Positions 40,525 through 50,040 of a stretch of DNA of 64,000 bases are shown one piece after another; positions within the stretch are counted from its first letter, which is position 1; each line of letters starts with the position of its first letter. Below the pieces are notes generated by a model. It was given only the letters and a program-made list of their open reading frames with translations. It made no database searches and had not been told where the DNA came from. The DNA lies in contig NZ_JAFCKQ010000038.1 in the NCBI RefSeq assembly GCF_018130215.1, positions 1 to 64,000 of the forward strand, in the 5' to 3' direction. Made by a program: the position numbers and the translations under genes. This DNA is from Bradyrhizobium jicamae (GTDB lineage: Bacteria; Pseudomonadota; Alphaproteobacteria; Rhizobiales; Xanthobacteraceae).

Positions 40525-41622
40525 CTAGGGCACGAAGACCATGAACACGAAAACGGCGAATACCACCATGTGCACCAGTCCGAACATGATGTTCGTGCGC
40601 CCGGTGCCGAAGGTGAGCATGCTCAGCATGAATGTCAGCAGCAGGATCAGCATGTCCTGGTTGCTGAGCCCGAGCACCAGCTCCTTGTCGAGGGCATAGG
40701 CGGCGACCGCCACGGCAGGTACCGTGAGCCCGATCGTGGCGATCGACGAGCCGAGCGCGAGGTTGATGCTCTTCTGCAGGTCGTTCTTGCGCGCCGCCGA
40801 CACCGCGGCGACGCTCTCCGGCAGGAGAATGAGCAGCGCGACCACGACGCCGGCAAAGGCCGGCGGCGCGCCGATCCTCGCGGTGACGACGTCGACGACG
40901 ATGGAGAACTTCTTGGCCAGCAGTACCACCGCCAGCAGCGCCAGCAGCAGCAGAGCGATGCTGACCACCAGCATGCGGTCCGAGATCACCTCGCCATGCT
41001 CGGCCGCCTCGTTGGCACCGCTGACGAAATAGTCGCGGTGGCGGATCATCTGGGTGTAGAGGAACACCGCATAGAGCAGCACGGTGACGATGCTCACGAC
41101 CGCGAGCTGGGCGGTGGAATAGACCGGCCCTGGCGCGGTGAGCGTGAAGTTCGGCATATCGAGCGTGATGGTCGCGAGCACGAACAGAACGCTCAGATAG
41201 AGGTTCGCGCCCGTGATCTGGAAATCCTGCTCGCGATAGCGGATGCCACCGATGAAGATGCAGAGGCCGACCAGGCCGTTGCAGACGATCATGACCACCG
41301 CGAACACCGTGTCGCGCGCCAGCGTCGGGGCCGGCGTGTCGCCCAGCATGATGGTCGAAATCAGCGCCACCTCGATGACGGTGACCGAGAGCGTGAGCAG
41401 CAACGTGCCAAAGGGTTCGCCGATCCGCTCCGCGATCATCTCGGCATGATGGACGGCGGCGAACACGGTACCGAACAGGATCACCAGCAGGACGATCGCG
41501 AACAGCCAGCCGCCCGCCGAGGGTTGGAACGAGTAGCCGAGGGCCGTGACCGCGGCGAACAGCAGCACGGCCAGGGCGGGAAACAGCCAGGACGACCGCG
41601 GCATCGGCCCGTGTACGCTCAT
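40525..41622 (-). CDS. chaA: Calcium/cation-proton antiporter (ChaA family)
   Basis: 365-aa inner-membrane antiporter of the CaCA superfamily. Ten or so hydrophobic helices; the two inverted alpha-repeats carry the acidic signatures: FAAVHHAEMIAERIGEPFGTLLLTLSVTVIEVALI and VALLILLPESVAAVSAARKNDLQKSINLALGSSIATIGLTVP. GEPFGT and LPES place it in the ChaA group (Ca2+ or Na+/K+ against H+). Start ATG 41622. Followed on the same strand by the cupin gene. Confidence 0.9.
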   Translation of the reverse strand: MSVHGPMPRSSWLFPALAVLLFAAVTALGYSFQPSAGGWLFAIVLLVILFGTVFAAVHHAEMIAERIGEPFGTLLLTLSVTVIEVALISTIMLGDTPAPTLARDTVFAVVMIVCNGLVGLCIFIGGIRYREQDFQITGANLYLSVLFVLATITLDMPNFTLTAPGPVYSTAQLAVVSIVTVLLYAVFLYTQMIRHRDYFVSGANEAAEHGEVISDRMLVVSIALLLLALLAVVLLAKKFSIVVDVVTARIGAPPAFAGVVVALLILLPESVAAVSAARKNDLQKSINLALGSSIATIGLTVPAVAVAAYALDKELVLGLSNQDMLILLLTFMLSMLTFGTGRTNIMFGLVHMVVFAVFVFMVFVP

Positions 41623-41676
41623 TTATTCAGTCCCCCACTCCATCTCGTCCGATTATGCGCCAGACCTTTGCCGCCG

Positions 41677-42495
41677 TCAGCCCTTTGGCGCGGCGATGAA
41701 CTGCCGCGCCTTCTCGACCGCACCGAAATCATCCAGATTGTCGTGCCCGCCGCCCGGGAAACGGACGAACTGCTTGGGCTCATGCGCAAGGCCGAACAGG
41801 CGTTCGCCGAAGCGGATCGGGATCGCCGGATCATCGGTGCCATGCATGATCAGGAGCGGCGCCGTGACGCGCGCAATGCGCCGGTCGGAGTGGAATTGAT
41901 CCCGCATCAACAGGCTGACCGGCACATAGGGAAACAGTGCGCCGGCGACCTCCGCAGTCGACGTGTAGGGTGCCTCGAGGATCAGCCTGCCGACCGGATG
42001 CTCGGCTGCAATCGCGACGGCGACGCCGGTCCCGAGCGAGAAGCCCCAGACCACGATCCGCTCCGCGCTGTAGCGCGCCGTGGCGAACGCATAGGCCGCA
42101 GCGGCATCCTGCAGCAATCCCTGCTCGCTCGGATAACCGCTCGAACCGGCATAGCCGCGGTAGGACAGTGCAACCAGTCCGGTGCCATCGGCGACGACAC
42201 CCTTGAACCGCGCCACTCGTCCGGCGAGGAAATCACCATTGCCGGGAAAGAACAGCACGACGGGCCGCCCCGGCTGCGCCGGCACGTGCCAGACGATCAC
42301 CTTCTCGCCGTCCGCGCTGGTCAGGACATGCTCTTCCGCTTCGGGAAATCCGGCGGCGGCCGGCGCGGTCCGTCCGACCGGTGGAATCGGGAACAGCATT
42401 TCGCGCTGCTTGATAAACAGCCATGCGAGGCCGGCGAGGTAGACGACGGCGACGACGATGACGAGCCATTTCAGGATGGTGATGATCAGGGCCAT
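41677..42495 (-). CDS. Alpha/beta hydrolase, membrane-anchored (Bem46-like)
   Basis: 272 aa. An N-terminal membrane helix (ITILKWLVIVVAVVYLAGLAWLFI) anchors a hydrolase domain. The oxyanion region is FFPGNGDFLAGR, the nucleophile elbow GFSLGTG (Ser), the acid is in HGTDDPAIP, and the catalytic His in GGGHDNL. This set and the N-terminal anchor match the Bem46/ABHD13 family. Substrate unknown. Same strand as the antiporter but with its own 54-bp gap. Confidence 0.88.
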   Translation of the reverse strand: MALIITILKWLVIVVAVVYLAGLAWLFIKQREMLFPIPPVGRTAPAAAGFPEAEEHVLTSADGEKVIVWHVPAQPGRPVVLFFPGNGDFLAGRVARFKGVVADGTGLVALSYRGYAGSSGYPSEQGLLQDAAAAYAFATARYSAERIVVWGFSLGTGVAVAIAAEHPVGRLILEAPYTSTAEVAGALFPYVPVSLLMRDQFHSDRRIARVTAPLLIMHGTDDPAIPIRFGERLFGLAHEPKQFVRFPGGGHDNLDDFGAVEKARQFIAAPKG

Positions 42496-42625
42496 CCCGG
42501 TGAGCCGTCGCTACCCGTGCAGCCGGGATTTGCGCAGCTTCTCGACGTCGAGCCTGATGCTGTCCGGGTTCGCCCGGCATGCGCACGCTGTCGCATGCCA
42601 CTCCCGGTTCAGCGCCACCCTCGCC

Positions 42626-44023
42626 TCACATCGCCTTGACGATGTTCTCGGTGACCTTCTTGGCGTCACCGAGCAGCATCATGGTGTTGTCCCGGTAGAA
42701 CAGCGGATTGTCGATGCCGGCGTAGCCGGAGGCGAGCGAGCGCTTGATGAACATCACGGTGCCGGCCTTCCAGACCTGCAGCACCGGCATGCCGTAGATC
42801 GGCGAGGTCTTGTCCTCTTCGGCGGCCGGATTGGTGACGTCGTTGGCGCCGATCACGAAGGCGATGTCGGCCTGGGCGAACTCCGAGTTGATGTCCTCGA
42901 GTTCGAACACCTCGTCATAGGGCACATTGGCTTCGGCCAGCAGCACGTTCATGTGGCCGGGCATGCGGCCCGCGACCGGGTGAATGGCGTATTTCACCTC
43001 GACGCCTTCCTTCTTCAGGAGATCGGCCATCTCGCGCAGCGCGTGCTGGGCCTGCGCCACCGCCATGCCGTAGCCGGGCACGATGATGACCTTTGAGGCG
43101 TTCTTCATGATGAAGGCGGCATCGTCGGCGGAGCCGAGCTTGGCGGGCTTCTGCTCGCCCGAGCCGCCGCCGGCTGCCGCGGTCTCGCCGCCGAAGCCGC
43201 CGAGGATCACCGAGATGAACGAACGGTTCATCGCGTGGCACATGATGTAGGACAGGATCGCGCCCGACGAGCCGACCAGCGCGCCGGTGATGATCAGCGC
43301 CGAGTTGCCGAGCGTGAAGCCGATGCCGGCCGCGGCCCAGCCCGAATACGAGTTCAGCATCGAGATCACGACCGGCATGTCGGCGCCGCCGATCGGGATG
43401 ATCATCAGCACGCCGAGCGCCAGTGCGAGGATGGTGATCAGCCAGAAGTCGATCGCGCTGCCGCTCAGCACGAGCCCGACGATGAAGAACACCAGCGCCA
43501 GGGCCAGCACGATGTTGATGACGTGACGGAACGGCAGGATGATCGGTGCGCCGCTCATCCGCGCCGAGAGCTTCAGGAACGCGATCACCGAGCCGGTGAA
43601 GGTCAGGGCGCCGATCGCGACGCCGAGCGACATCTCGACGAGGCTCTGCGGATGGATGTTGCCCGGCGTGCCGATGTCGAAGGCCTCGGGCGCATAGAAC
43701 GCGCCGGCGGCGACCAGCACCGCGGCCATGCCGACCAGCGAGTGGAAGGCGGCGACCAGTTCGGGCATCGAGGTCATCGGCACGCGGCGGGCGATCACCG
43801 CGCCGATGCTGCCGCCGATTGCGATGCCGAGAATGACGAGCAACCAGGCAAAACCGTCGGCCGGCGGATGGTTCGCCAGCGTGGTGCCGACCGCAATCGC
43901 CATGCCGATCATGCCGAACAGGTTGCCCTGGCGCGACGACGCCGGGCTCGACAGCCCGCGCAGCGCCAGGATGAACAGCACGCCTGCCACGAGATAAAAC
44001 AGTGCAGAGAGATTGGCGCTCAT
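42626..44023 (-). CDS. pntB: NAD(P) transhydrogenase subunit beta
   Basis: 465-aa subunit carrying membrane helices (domain II) and the NADP(H)-binding domain III. MSANLSALFYLVAGVLFILALRGLSSP is the typical N-terminus; helices run to about residue 270. Domain III shows VIIVPGYGMAVAQAQHALREMADLL, HPVAGRMPGHMNVLLAEANVPYDEV and VIGANDVTNPAA. With the two alpha subunits it couples proton flow to NADPH formation. I start at ATG 44023, because the longer frame to 44122 overlaps the upstream intergenic region with no support. Confidence 0.95.
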   Translation of the reverse strand: MSANLSALFYLVAGVLFILALRGLSSPASSRQGNLFGMIGMAIAVGTTLANHPPADGFAWLLVILGIAIGGSIGAVIARRVPMTSMPELVAAFHSLVGMAAVLVAAGAFYAPEAFDIGTPGNIHPQSLVEMSLGVAIGALTFTGSVIAFLKLSARMSGAPIILPFRHVINIVLALALVFFIVGLVLSGSAIDFWLITILALALGVLMIIPIGGADMPVVISMLNSYSGWAAAGIGFTLGNSALIITGALVGSSGAILSYIMCHAMNRSFISVILGGFGGETAAAGGGSGEQKPAKLGSADDAAFIMKNASKVIIVPGYGMAVAQAQHALREMADLLKKEGVEVKYAIHPVAGRMPGHMNVLLAEANVPYDEVFELEDINSEFAQADIAFVIGANDVTNPAAEEDKTSPIYGMPVLQVWKAGTVMFIKRSLASGYAGIDNPLFYRDNTMMLLGDAKKVTENIVKAM

Positions 44024-44066
44024 CTCAGGTCCCCCAATGTCCAGATCACCCCGAGGTGATTGCCGC

Positions 44067-44384
44067 TCACTTGGCCTTCTTCTTGTACATCGCCAGCATG
44101 CGCTGGGTGACGAGGAAGCCACCGAAGATGTTCACGCAGGCGAAGATCAGCGCCACGAAGCCGAAGCCGCGGGCCCAGCCGGAGCCGCTCGAGACCAGGC
44201 CGACGCCGACCGCAAGCAGCGCGCCGACCACGATCACCGAGGAGATCGCGTTGGTCACGCTCATCAGCGGCGTGTGCAGCGCCGGCGTCACCGACCACAC
44301 TACGAAATAGCCGACGAACACGGCGAGGACGAAGATCGACAGCCGGAAGATGAAGGGGTCGACGAGCTGTGCAGCATGCTCCAT
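44067..44384 (-). CDS. pntAB: NAD(P) transhydrogenase subunit alpha 2 (membrane part)
   Basis: 105-aa polytopic protein (FIFRLSIFVLAVFVGYFVVWSV; VIVVGALLAVGVGLV; GFVALIFACVNIFGGFLVTQRMLAMYKKK), which corresponds to the C-terminal membrane segment of the fused alpha subunit of enterobacteria. Start ATG 44384 with AAGGAG upstream. The separate gene shows this is the three-subunit form known from Rhodospirillum. Lies between pntAA (24-bp gap) and pntB (43-bp gap). Confidence 0.93.
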   Translation of the reverse strand: MEHAAQLVDPFIFRLSIFVLAVFVGYFVVWSVTPALHTPLMSVTNAISSVIVVGALLAVGVGLVSSGSGWARGFGFVALIFACVNIFGGFLVTQRMLAMYKKKAK

Positions 44385-44408
44385 GGCTTCTCTCCTTACG
44401 CCCAATAC

Positions 44409-45539
44409 TCAAGCGGTTTTCGGCTGGAAGTTCGGGTGGACCACGGCGCCGTCCTTGGTCAGCGCGGTGGCCTTGACGAGCTCGTCATCCCAGTTCACTG
44501 CGAGCTTTTTCTCTTTCTTGTCGACCATGGTCTCGATGAAGGAGAACAGGTTGCGCGCATAGAGGCTGGAAGCCGAGGCCGCGACACGGCCGGCGACGTT
44601 GGTATAGCCGACGATCTTGATGCCATCTGTCTCGACCACCTCGCCGGGCCTGGCGCCCTCGACATTGCCGCCGCGCTCGACCGCGAGATCGACCAGCACT
44701 GAGCCCGGTTTCATGGACTTCACCATCTCGCCCGAGACCAGCTTCGGCGCCGGGCGGCCGGGGATCAGTGCGGTCGTGATCACGATGTCCTGCTTCTTGA
44801 TGTGCTCGGCGGTCAGCGCGGCCTGCTTGGCCTGGTACTCCTTGGACATCTCCTTGGCGTAGCCGCCCGCGGTCTGCGCGTTCTTGAATTCCTCGTCCTC
44901 GACGGCGAGGAATTTCGCGCCCAGGCTCTCCACCTGCTCCTTGGTGGCGGGGCGGACGTCGGTCGCGGTGACGATGGCACCAAGGCGCCGTGCGGTCGCG
45001 ATCGCCTGCAGGCCAGCGACGCCGACGCCCATCACGAACACCTTGGCGGCCGGAACGGTGCCGGCCGCGGTCATCATCATCGGGAAGGCGCGGCCGAAGG
45101 CTTCCGCACCTTCGATCACCGCGCGGTAGCCGGCGAGGTTGGCCTGCGAGGACAGCACGTCCATCACCTGCGCGCGGGTGATGCGCGGCATCAATTCCAT
45201 CGCGAACGCCGCGACGCCGGCATCGGCCATCGCCTTCAGCGCGGCCTCGTTGCCATAGGGGTCCATGATCGCGATGACGAGCGCGCCGCGCCTGTATTGC
45301 GACAGTTCGGAGGCTTCGGGCCGCTTCACCTTGATGATGATGTCGGCGTCCTTGAGCGCATCCGCGCTGACGGTCGCGCCCGCCGCGGTGAATTCCGAAT
45401 CAGGCAGGCCCGACTTGATGCCGGCGCCCGGCTCGACGGCGACCTCGGCGCCGAGCGCCTTGAACTTCTTGATGGTATCGGGCGATGCCGCAACGCGCGG
45501 CTCGGACGGATCGATTTCCTTGGCAACGGCGATCTTCAT
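44409..45539 (-). CDS. pntAA: NAD(P) transhydrogenase subunit alpha 1 (NAD-binding)
   Basis: 376-aa soluble domain I, related to alanine dehydrogenase. N-terminus MKIAVAKEIDPSEPRVAASPDTI, NAD(H) Rossmann motif VFVMGVGVAGLQAIATARRLGA, the conserved RPATKEQVESLGAKF and the mobile-loop region (KQDIVITTALIPGRPAPKLV) are all in place. It binds NAD(H) and transfers hydride to domain III of PntB. ATG 45539 with GGAGGG upstream. First gene of the pnt operon. Confidence 0.96.
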   Translation of the reverse strand: MKIAVAKEIDPSEPRVAASPDTIKKFKALGAEVAVEPGAGIKSGLPDSEFTAAGATVSADALKDADIIIKVKRPEASELSQYRRGALVIAIMDPYGNEAALKAMADAGVAAFAMELMPRITRAQVMDVLSSQANLAGYRAVIEGAEAFGRAFPMMMTAAGTVPAAKVFVMGVGVAGLQAIATARRLGAIVTATDVRPATKEQVESLGAKFLAVEDEEFKNAQTAGGYAKEMSKEYQAKQAALTAEHIKKQDIVITTALIPGRPAPKLVSGEMVKSMKPGSVLVDLAVERGGNVEGARPGEVVETDGIKIVGYTNVAGRVAASASSLYARNLFSFIETMVDKKEKKLAVNWDDELVKATALTKDGAVVHPNFQPKTA

Positions 45540-45678
45540 GGGCCCTCCGGCGGCGCAAGCGGCGCGCGCATCTTCAAACTAGCGTTATTTTCGCCAGATT
45601 GGATACCCGGTTTTTGCTACCGGTTTCGACAGGAATTGCGGCACCGCCGCAGACAGCGGTGCACCAGCCACTCGAAAG

Positions 45679-45831
45679 TCAGACCAGGAAATAGGCCATC
45701 AGGATGAGAATGATCGCAACCGTGATCGTGCCGTATTTGACCAGCGTGAGAAACCCCTCATAGGTCTGCTCATGCGCCACGTAGTCGTTGCCGTCAGCGG
45801 TCGTATAGGCCACTTCGCTATGGTCAGCCAT
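45679..45831 (-). CDS. aa3-type cytochrome c oxidase subunit IV
   Basis: 50-aa protein from ATG 45831: MADHSEVAYTTADGNDYVAH, then an EQTYEGFLTLVKYGTI segment and one membrane helix (ITVAIILILMAYFLV). This matches the small bacterial aa3-oxidase subunit IV, a single-helix protein that assembles with the catalytic subunits but is dispensable for activity. It is easily missed because of its length. It lies 139 bp upstream of the pnt operon, same strand; no other oxidase genes are near. Confidence 0.85.
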   Translation of the reverse strand: MADHSEVAYTTADGNDYVAHEQTYEGFLTLVKYGTITVAIILILMAYFLV

Positions 45832-46193
45832 CGATGTCCCCAGTCAGAATTCACGTCTGGCGAGGCATTACCGCAAACGGGATGACAGGGCAACGGCGCG
45901 GTCCCTATCGGGTCATCGGGAAAGCCGATTGTCGGGGATTCCGGCCATTCCCGAGGCCAAGGACGATCGCTGACGTGCTCGGGCAGGATTTGTCTCCCAA
46001 TCACGCATGGCGTGGAAAATCATGCCGTCAGGCGCAAAATACGCACCAAGGATCGCCTCGGGACCGGACCTGGTCCGGCGCCGACGGGCGCAGGCCCGGA
46101 AGCGTTTTCGAGCGAAGTGGATGCCGGCTCGCGTCAAGAAGACGCCTCGAAACAACATCCAGGGCCCCGTTCCGATTCCATCCGGACCGAGCT
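45832..46193. other. 362-bp intergenic region with family B repeat
   Basis: Between the small oxidase subunit and the oligoendopeptidase gene. Contains a family B repeat at 46101-46156 and a short CGGACCTGGTCCG palindrome near 46070. Short open frames here run through the repeat and are not convincing. Confidence 0.6.
46101..46156. repeat. Palindromic repeat, family B (inverted copy)
   Basis: AGCGTTTTCGAGCGAAGTGG...CTCGCGTCAAGAAGACGC, the reverse orientation of the copies at 34090, 61760 and 63515. Confidence 0.8.
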
Positions 46194-48080
46194 CTAGCCC
46201 ATCGCCTCCAGCTCGTCGATCATGCCTGATATCACTGAGAGGCCCCCGTCCCAGAACTTCGGATCCTTGGCGTCGAGCCCGAACGGCCTGAGCAGCTCGG
46301 AATAATGCTTGGTGCCGCCGGCGGCGAGCATGTCGAGATAGCGCTCGGCAAAGCCCTCGGACGCGTGCTCGTAGACCGCGTAGAGCGAATTCACCAGGCA
46401 ATCGCCGAACGCATAGGCGTAGACATAGAACGGCGAATGGATGAAGTGCGGGATGTACATCCAGAAGGTCTCGTAGCCCGGCTTGATCTCGATCGCGGGA
46501 CCGAGGCTCTCGCCCTGCACGCCGAGCCAGATCTGGCCGATGCGCTCGGCGGTGAGCTCGCCGTTCTTGCGCTCGGTATGCACGGCGCGCTCGAACGAGT
46601 AGAACGCGATCTGCCGCACCACGGTGTTGATCATGTCCTCGACCTTGCCGGCGAGCAGCGCCTGGCGCTGCTTGGCGTTTTTGGTCTGGGACAGCAGCCG
46701 CTTGAAGGTCAGCATCTCGCCGAACACGCTGGCGGTTTCCGCGAGCGTCAGCGGCGTCGGTGCCATCAGCGCGCCGTTCCTGGCCGCCAGCACCTGGTGG
46801 ACGCCGTGGCCGAGCTCGTGTGCGAGCGTCATCACGTCGCGCGGCTTGCCCTGATAGTTCATCAGCACGTAAGGGTGGGCGGACGGCGTGGTCGGATGCG
46901 AGAACGCGCCCGGTGCCTTGCCCGGCCGCACCGGCGCATCGATCCAGCGATCGACGAAGAAGCGTTCGGCGATCTCGGCCATCTTGGGCGAGAAGCCGCG
47001 ATAGGCCGACAACACCATGTTGCGTGCCTCGGGCCAGGCGATGCTGCCGGTCGCCGCGAACGGCAGCGGTGCATTGCGGTCCCAATGCGGCAGCTTCTTC
47101 TTCTTGAACCAGCCCGCCTTCAACGCATAATACCGGTGCGAAAGCTTCGGATAGGCCGCGCGCACGGAGGCCACCAGCGCATCGACCACCTCGCGCTCGA
47201 CGCGGTTGTTGAGATGGCGGGAATCCGCGACATCCTGGAATCCGCGCCAGCGATCGGAGATTTCCTTGTCCTTGGCGAGCGTGTTGGTGACGAGCGCAAA
47301 GGTGCGCTCATTGTCCTTGAAGGTCCTGGCCAACGCCTGAGCCGCGGCCTTGCGCCTGTCGCCCGCCTTGTCCTGCAACAGGTTCAGCGTCGGCTCGATC
47401 GCGAGCTCCTTGCCGGCGACCTTGAAGCGCAGGCCTGAAATGGTCTGGTCGAACAGCCGGTTCCAGGCAGCGTAACCGCTTTGCGCCTTCTCATGGAAGA
47501 GCTGCTCGACGCGGTCCTCGAGCTGGTACGGCTTGTCCTTGCGCAAATCGTCGATCCACGGCCGGTAATGCCCGAGCTCGGGCTCGGCCATCGCGCGCTC
47601 GATCACATCATCGTCAACACGATTGAGCTCGAGCGAGAAGAACAGGAGATGCACCGAGGCCGCCGTCAGCCGCTCGGACACGTCGCCATAGAATTTCGAG
47701 ATCGCCGGATCGACGCTGTCGCCGGCGTGCACGAGCCCGGCGTAAGAGCCGAGACGGCCTGCGAGATCGTCGATCGCCTCATAGCGCCTGATCGCCTCGG
47801 CAAGCCACTTGCCGCCGCCGTCGCGAGCGGTATTTTCCGCGAGCCTGCCCTTGTAGTCGGTCTCAAACGCGACGCAATCTGCATCCATCTTTTGCAGGTC
47901 ACGTGCGACTTCGGGCGCGTCGATACCGGGGTAGAGGTCTGCCAGATTCCATTCCGGCAGCTTGCCGGTATTGCCGACGGCCTGCTTGGCCGCACGCTTT
48001 GCAATGGTCGACTTGCGTTGCGCGGTCGTCTTGCGGAGAGCGGACTCTTTGCGGAGAGCGGATTTGGAGCGCGAGGTCAT
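46194..48080 (-). CDS. pepF: M3-family oligoendopeptidase (PepF-like)
   Basis: 628-aa zinc metallopeptidase that degrades oligopeptides in the cytoplasm. Zinc motif HELGH (His421, Glu422, His425, in MTLAHELGHGVHQ), third ligand Glu in TLAETASVFGEML, and the substrate-binding IHSPFYVYAYAFGDCLV. The N-terminal 35 residues are a basic Lys/Arg/Ser-rich extension with a repeated SALRKES/TAQRKST pattern, unusual for the family and possibly an RNA-binding or disordered tail. Length otherwise normal. Divergent from the NtrC-type regulator. Confidence 0.93.
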   Translation of the reverse strand: MTSRSKSALRKESALRKTTAQRKSTIAKRAAKQAVGNTGKLPEWNLADLYPGIDAPEVARDLQKMDADCVAFETDYKGRLAENTARDGGGKWLAEAIRRYEAIDDLAGRLGSYAGLVHAGDSVDPAISKFYGDVSERLTAASVHLLFFSLELNRVDDDVIERAMAEPELGHYRPWIDDLRKDKPYQLEDRVEQLFHEKAQSGYAAWNRLFDQTISGLRFKVAGKELAIEPTLNLLQDKAGDRRKAAAQALARTFKDNERTFALVTNTLAKDKEISDRWRGFQDVADSRHLNNRVEREVVDALVASVRAAYPKLSHRYYALKAGWFKKKKLPHWDRNAPLPFAATGSIAWPEARNMVLSAYRGFSPKMAEIAERFFVDRWIDAPVRPGKAPGAFSHPTTPSAHPYVLMNYQGKPRDVMTLAHELGHGVHQVLAARNGALMAPTPLTLAETASVFGEMLTFKRLLSQTKNAKQRQALLAGKVEDMINTVVRQIAFYSFERAVHTERKNGELTAERIGQIWLGVQGESLGPAIEIKPGYETFWMYIPHFIHSPFYVYAYAFGDCLVNSLYAVYEHASEGFAERYLDMLAAGGTKHYSELLRPFGLDAKDPKFWDGGLSVISGMIDELEAMG

Positions 48081-48219
48081 CTTGTTCGAAACCTTACTTC
48101 AGTCGGAAAGACGGCGGCGGGCGAATAAGCGCGGGATTGCAACGTTTAAGCAGGCGTTAATCGGCATCGGCGACAGTGCCCCGATTCGAGACAGATAAAC
48201 GTAACGTGCGGGGAAGACC

Positions 48220-49710
48220 ATGGCTGCCACCATTTTGATCGCCGATGACGACGCAGTACAGCGCCGTTTGGTTGAAAACATGGTGCAGAAGTGCGGCTAC
48301 GAGCCTCTCGTCGTGGACAGCGGCGATGCCGCGATAGCGGCCCTGACCGCCTCCGACGCCCGGACCATCGATGCGGTCGTGCTCGACCTCGTGATGCCTG
48401 GCCTCGATGGCCTTGGTGTCCTCGCAAAGATTCGTGAAGCTGGTTTGAACGTCCCCGTCGTCGTGCAGACCGCGCATGGCGGCATCGACAATGTCGTGTC
48501 GGCGATGCGCGCCGGCGCCCAGGATTTCGTGGTCAAGCCGGTCGGCTTCGAGCGGTTGCAGGTCTCGCTGCGCAACGCGCTCAATGCCTCCGCGCTCAAG
48601 GGCGAATTGCAGCGGATCAGGCACAGCCGCGAGGGCCGGCTGACCTTCTCCGACATCATCACCCGCAGCGAGGCTATGACCGGAGCGCTGCGCACCGCGC
48701 AGAAGGCGGCATCCTCGGCCATTCCGGTGCTGATCGAGGGCGAATCCGGCGTCGGCAAGGAATTGTTCGCACGCGCCATCCACGGCAGCAGCGAGCGCAA
48801 GGCGAAGCCCTTTGTCGCGGTCAATTGCGGTGCGATCCCGGACAATCTGGTCGAGTCGATCCTGTTCGGCCATGAGAAGGGCGCGTTCACCGGCGCCACC
48901 GAGCGGCATCAGGGCAAGTTCGTCGAGGCGCATGGCGGCACGCTGTTTCTCGACGAGGTCGGCGAGTTGCCGCTCACCGCGCAGGTGAAGCTGCTGCGCG
49001 CGTTGCAGGAAGGCACCGTGGAGGCGGTCGGCGGCCGCAAGCCGGTCAAGGTCGATGTCCGCATCATCTCCGCGACCAACCGCAAACTGCTCGACCTCGT
49101 GAAGGCCGGCCAGTTCCGCGAAGACCTGTTCTATCGCCTGCATGTCCTGCCGCTGACCATCCCCGCCCTGCGCCAGCGGCGCGAAGACATCCCGCATTTG
49201 CTGCGGCATTTCCTGGCCCGGTTCTGCGCCGAGGAGAACCGCACCATCACCGGCATCAGCGGCGAGGCGATGGCGCATCTCGCGCAGCTCGACTGGCCCG
49301 GCAATATCCGCCAGCTCGAGAACACAGTGTATCGCGCCGTGGTGATGAGCGACGGCGACCAGCTCGGGCTGGCCGATTTCCCGCAGGCCGCGGCACATGC
49401 CGCCCCCGAGGGCAGGGCCGCACATACCGAGCCGCTGGTCGTGTCGCCATCGACGGCGCCCGCGATGACATCCGGTAACGAAATACCGATCGCGGCTCTG
49501 CCCAGCACCGCCGGGATGCTGTCGATGCTGAACGGCTCCGGCGACGTCCGTCCGCTGGAAGATCTCGAGAACGAGATCATCCGGTTCGCGATTTCGCATT
49601 ATCGCGGCCAGATGTCCGAGGTCGCCCGCCGCCTCAAGATCGGCCGGTCGACGCTCTATCGGAAGCTCGACGAAGCCGCAGCCGGCGATCGCACGGACGA
49701 GGCGCATTAG
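48220..49710 (+). CDS. Sigma54-dependent response regulator (NtrC type)
   Basis: 496 aa. Receiver domain at 1-120 with acidic pocket DDD and phospho-acceptor Asp in AVVLDLVMPG; central AAA+ domain with Walker A GESGVGKEL, sigma54-contact loop GAFTGA, Walker B GGTLFLDEVGELP and Arg finger FREDLFYRL; C-terminal Fis-type helix-turn-helix (ENEIIRFAISHYRGQMSEVARRLKIGRSTLYRKL). It activates sigma54 promoters after phosphorylation. No partner kinase adjoins it. ATG 48220. Confidence 0.93.
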   Translation: MAATILIADDDAVQRRLVENMVQKCGYEPLVVDSGDAAIAALTASDARTIDAVVLDLVMPGLDGLGVLAKIREAGLNVPVVVQTAHGGIDNVVSAMRAGAQDFVVKPVGFERLQVSLRNALNASALKGELQRIRHSREGRLTFSDIITRSEAMTGALRTAQKAASSAIPVLIEGESGVGKELFARAIHGSSERKAKPFVAVNCGAIPDNLVESILFGHEKGAFTGATERHQGKFVEAHGGTLFLDEVGELPLTAQVKLLRALQEGTVEAVGGRKPVKVDVRIISATNRKLLDLVKAGQFREDLFYRLHVLPLTIPALRQRREDIPHLLRHFLARFCAEENRTITGISGEAMAHLAQLDWPGNIRQLENTVYRAVVMSDGDQLGLADFPQAAAHAAPEGRAAHTEPLVVSPSTAPAMTSGNEIPIAALPSTAGMLSMLNGSGDVRPLEDLENEIIRFAISHYRGQMSEVARRLKIGRSTLYRKLDEAAAGDRTDEAH

Positions 49711-50040
49711 AACGACGCGCATGTGTGACCGCGTCACGCGTGCGCGGGTTGCGCGGGTTGCGCGGCGGGAACCTTCGAACCGTGGCTTGGCGGTGACAGA
49801 CAAACGCTTGACTGCATGGCAAAAACGCACGAACGGAACAAAACTCGGTTGTTCGAAGTCAGTTTGTCGTGAGTTGCCCCGCATGGCGCTGGCTGCATGA
49901 AAGGGGCGTCTGTATCGTCGGCGTTCGTTGCGTGCACGCGTGCGAATAGATCGAGAAGGCCAGCGCTTTCGCGCGAGCTGACGAAACCAGACACTGACTT
50001 GAACTGTCCCGGAACCGGGCAGTTTCACCCGGGGGGTGCG
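49711..50040. other. 330-bp intergenic region
   Basis: Contains three near-copies of GCGCGGGTT at about 49741-49768 and a stretch of AT-richer sequence near 49800-49860, probably the promoter region of the L,D-transpeptidase gene. No gene or strong hairpin seen. Confidence 0.5.

Noticed and set aside
45913..47085. Minus-strand open frame in another frame of the oligoendopeptidase
   Set aside because: Overlaps the M3 peptidase on the same strand; Arg-rich shadow translation.
49711..50040. Upstream extension of the L,D-transpeptidase frame to 49897
   Set aside because: The extra 48 residues are not export-like, whereas the ATG at 50041 is followed directly by a signal peptide.
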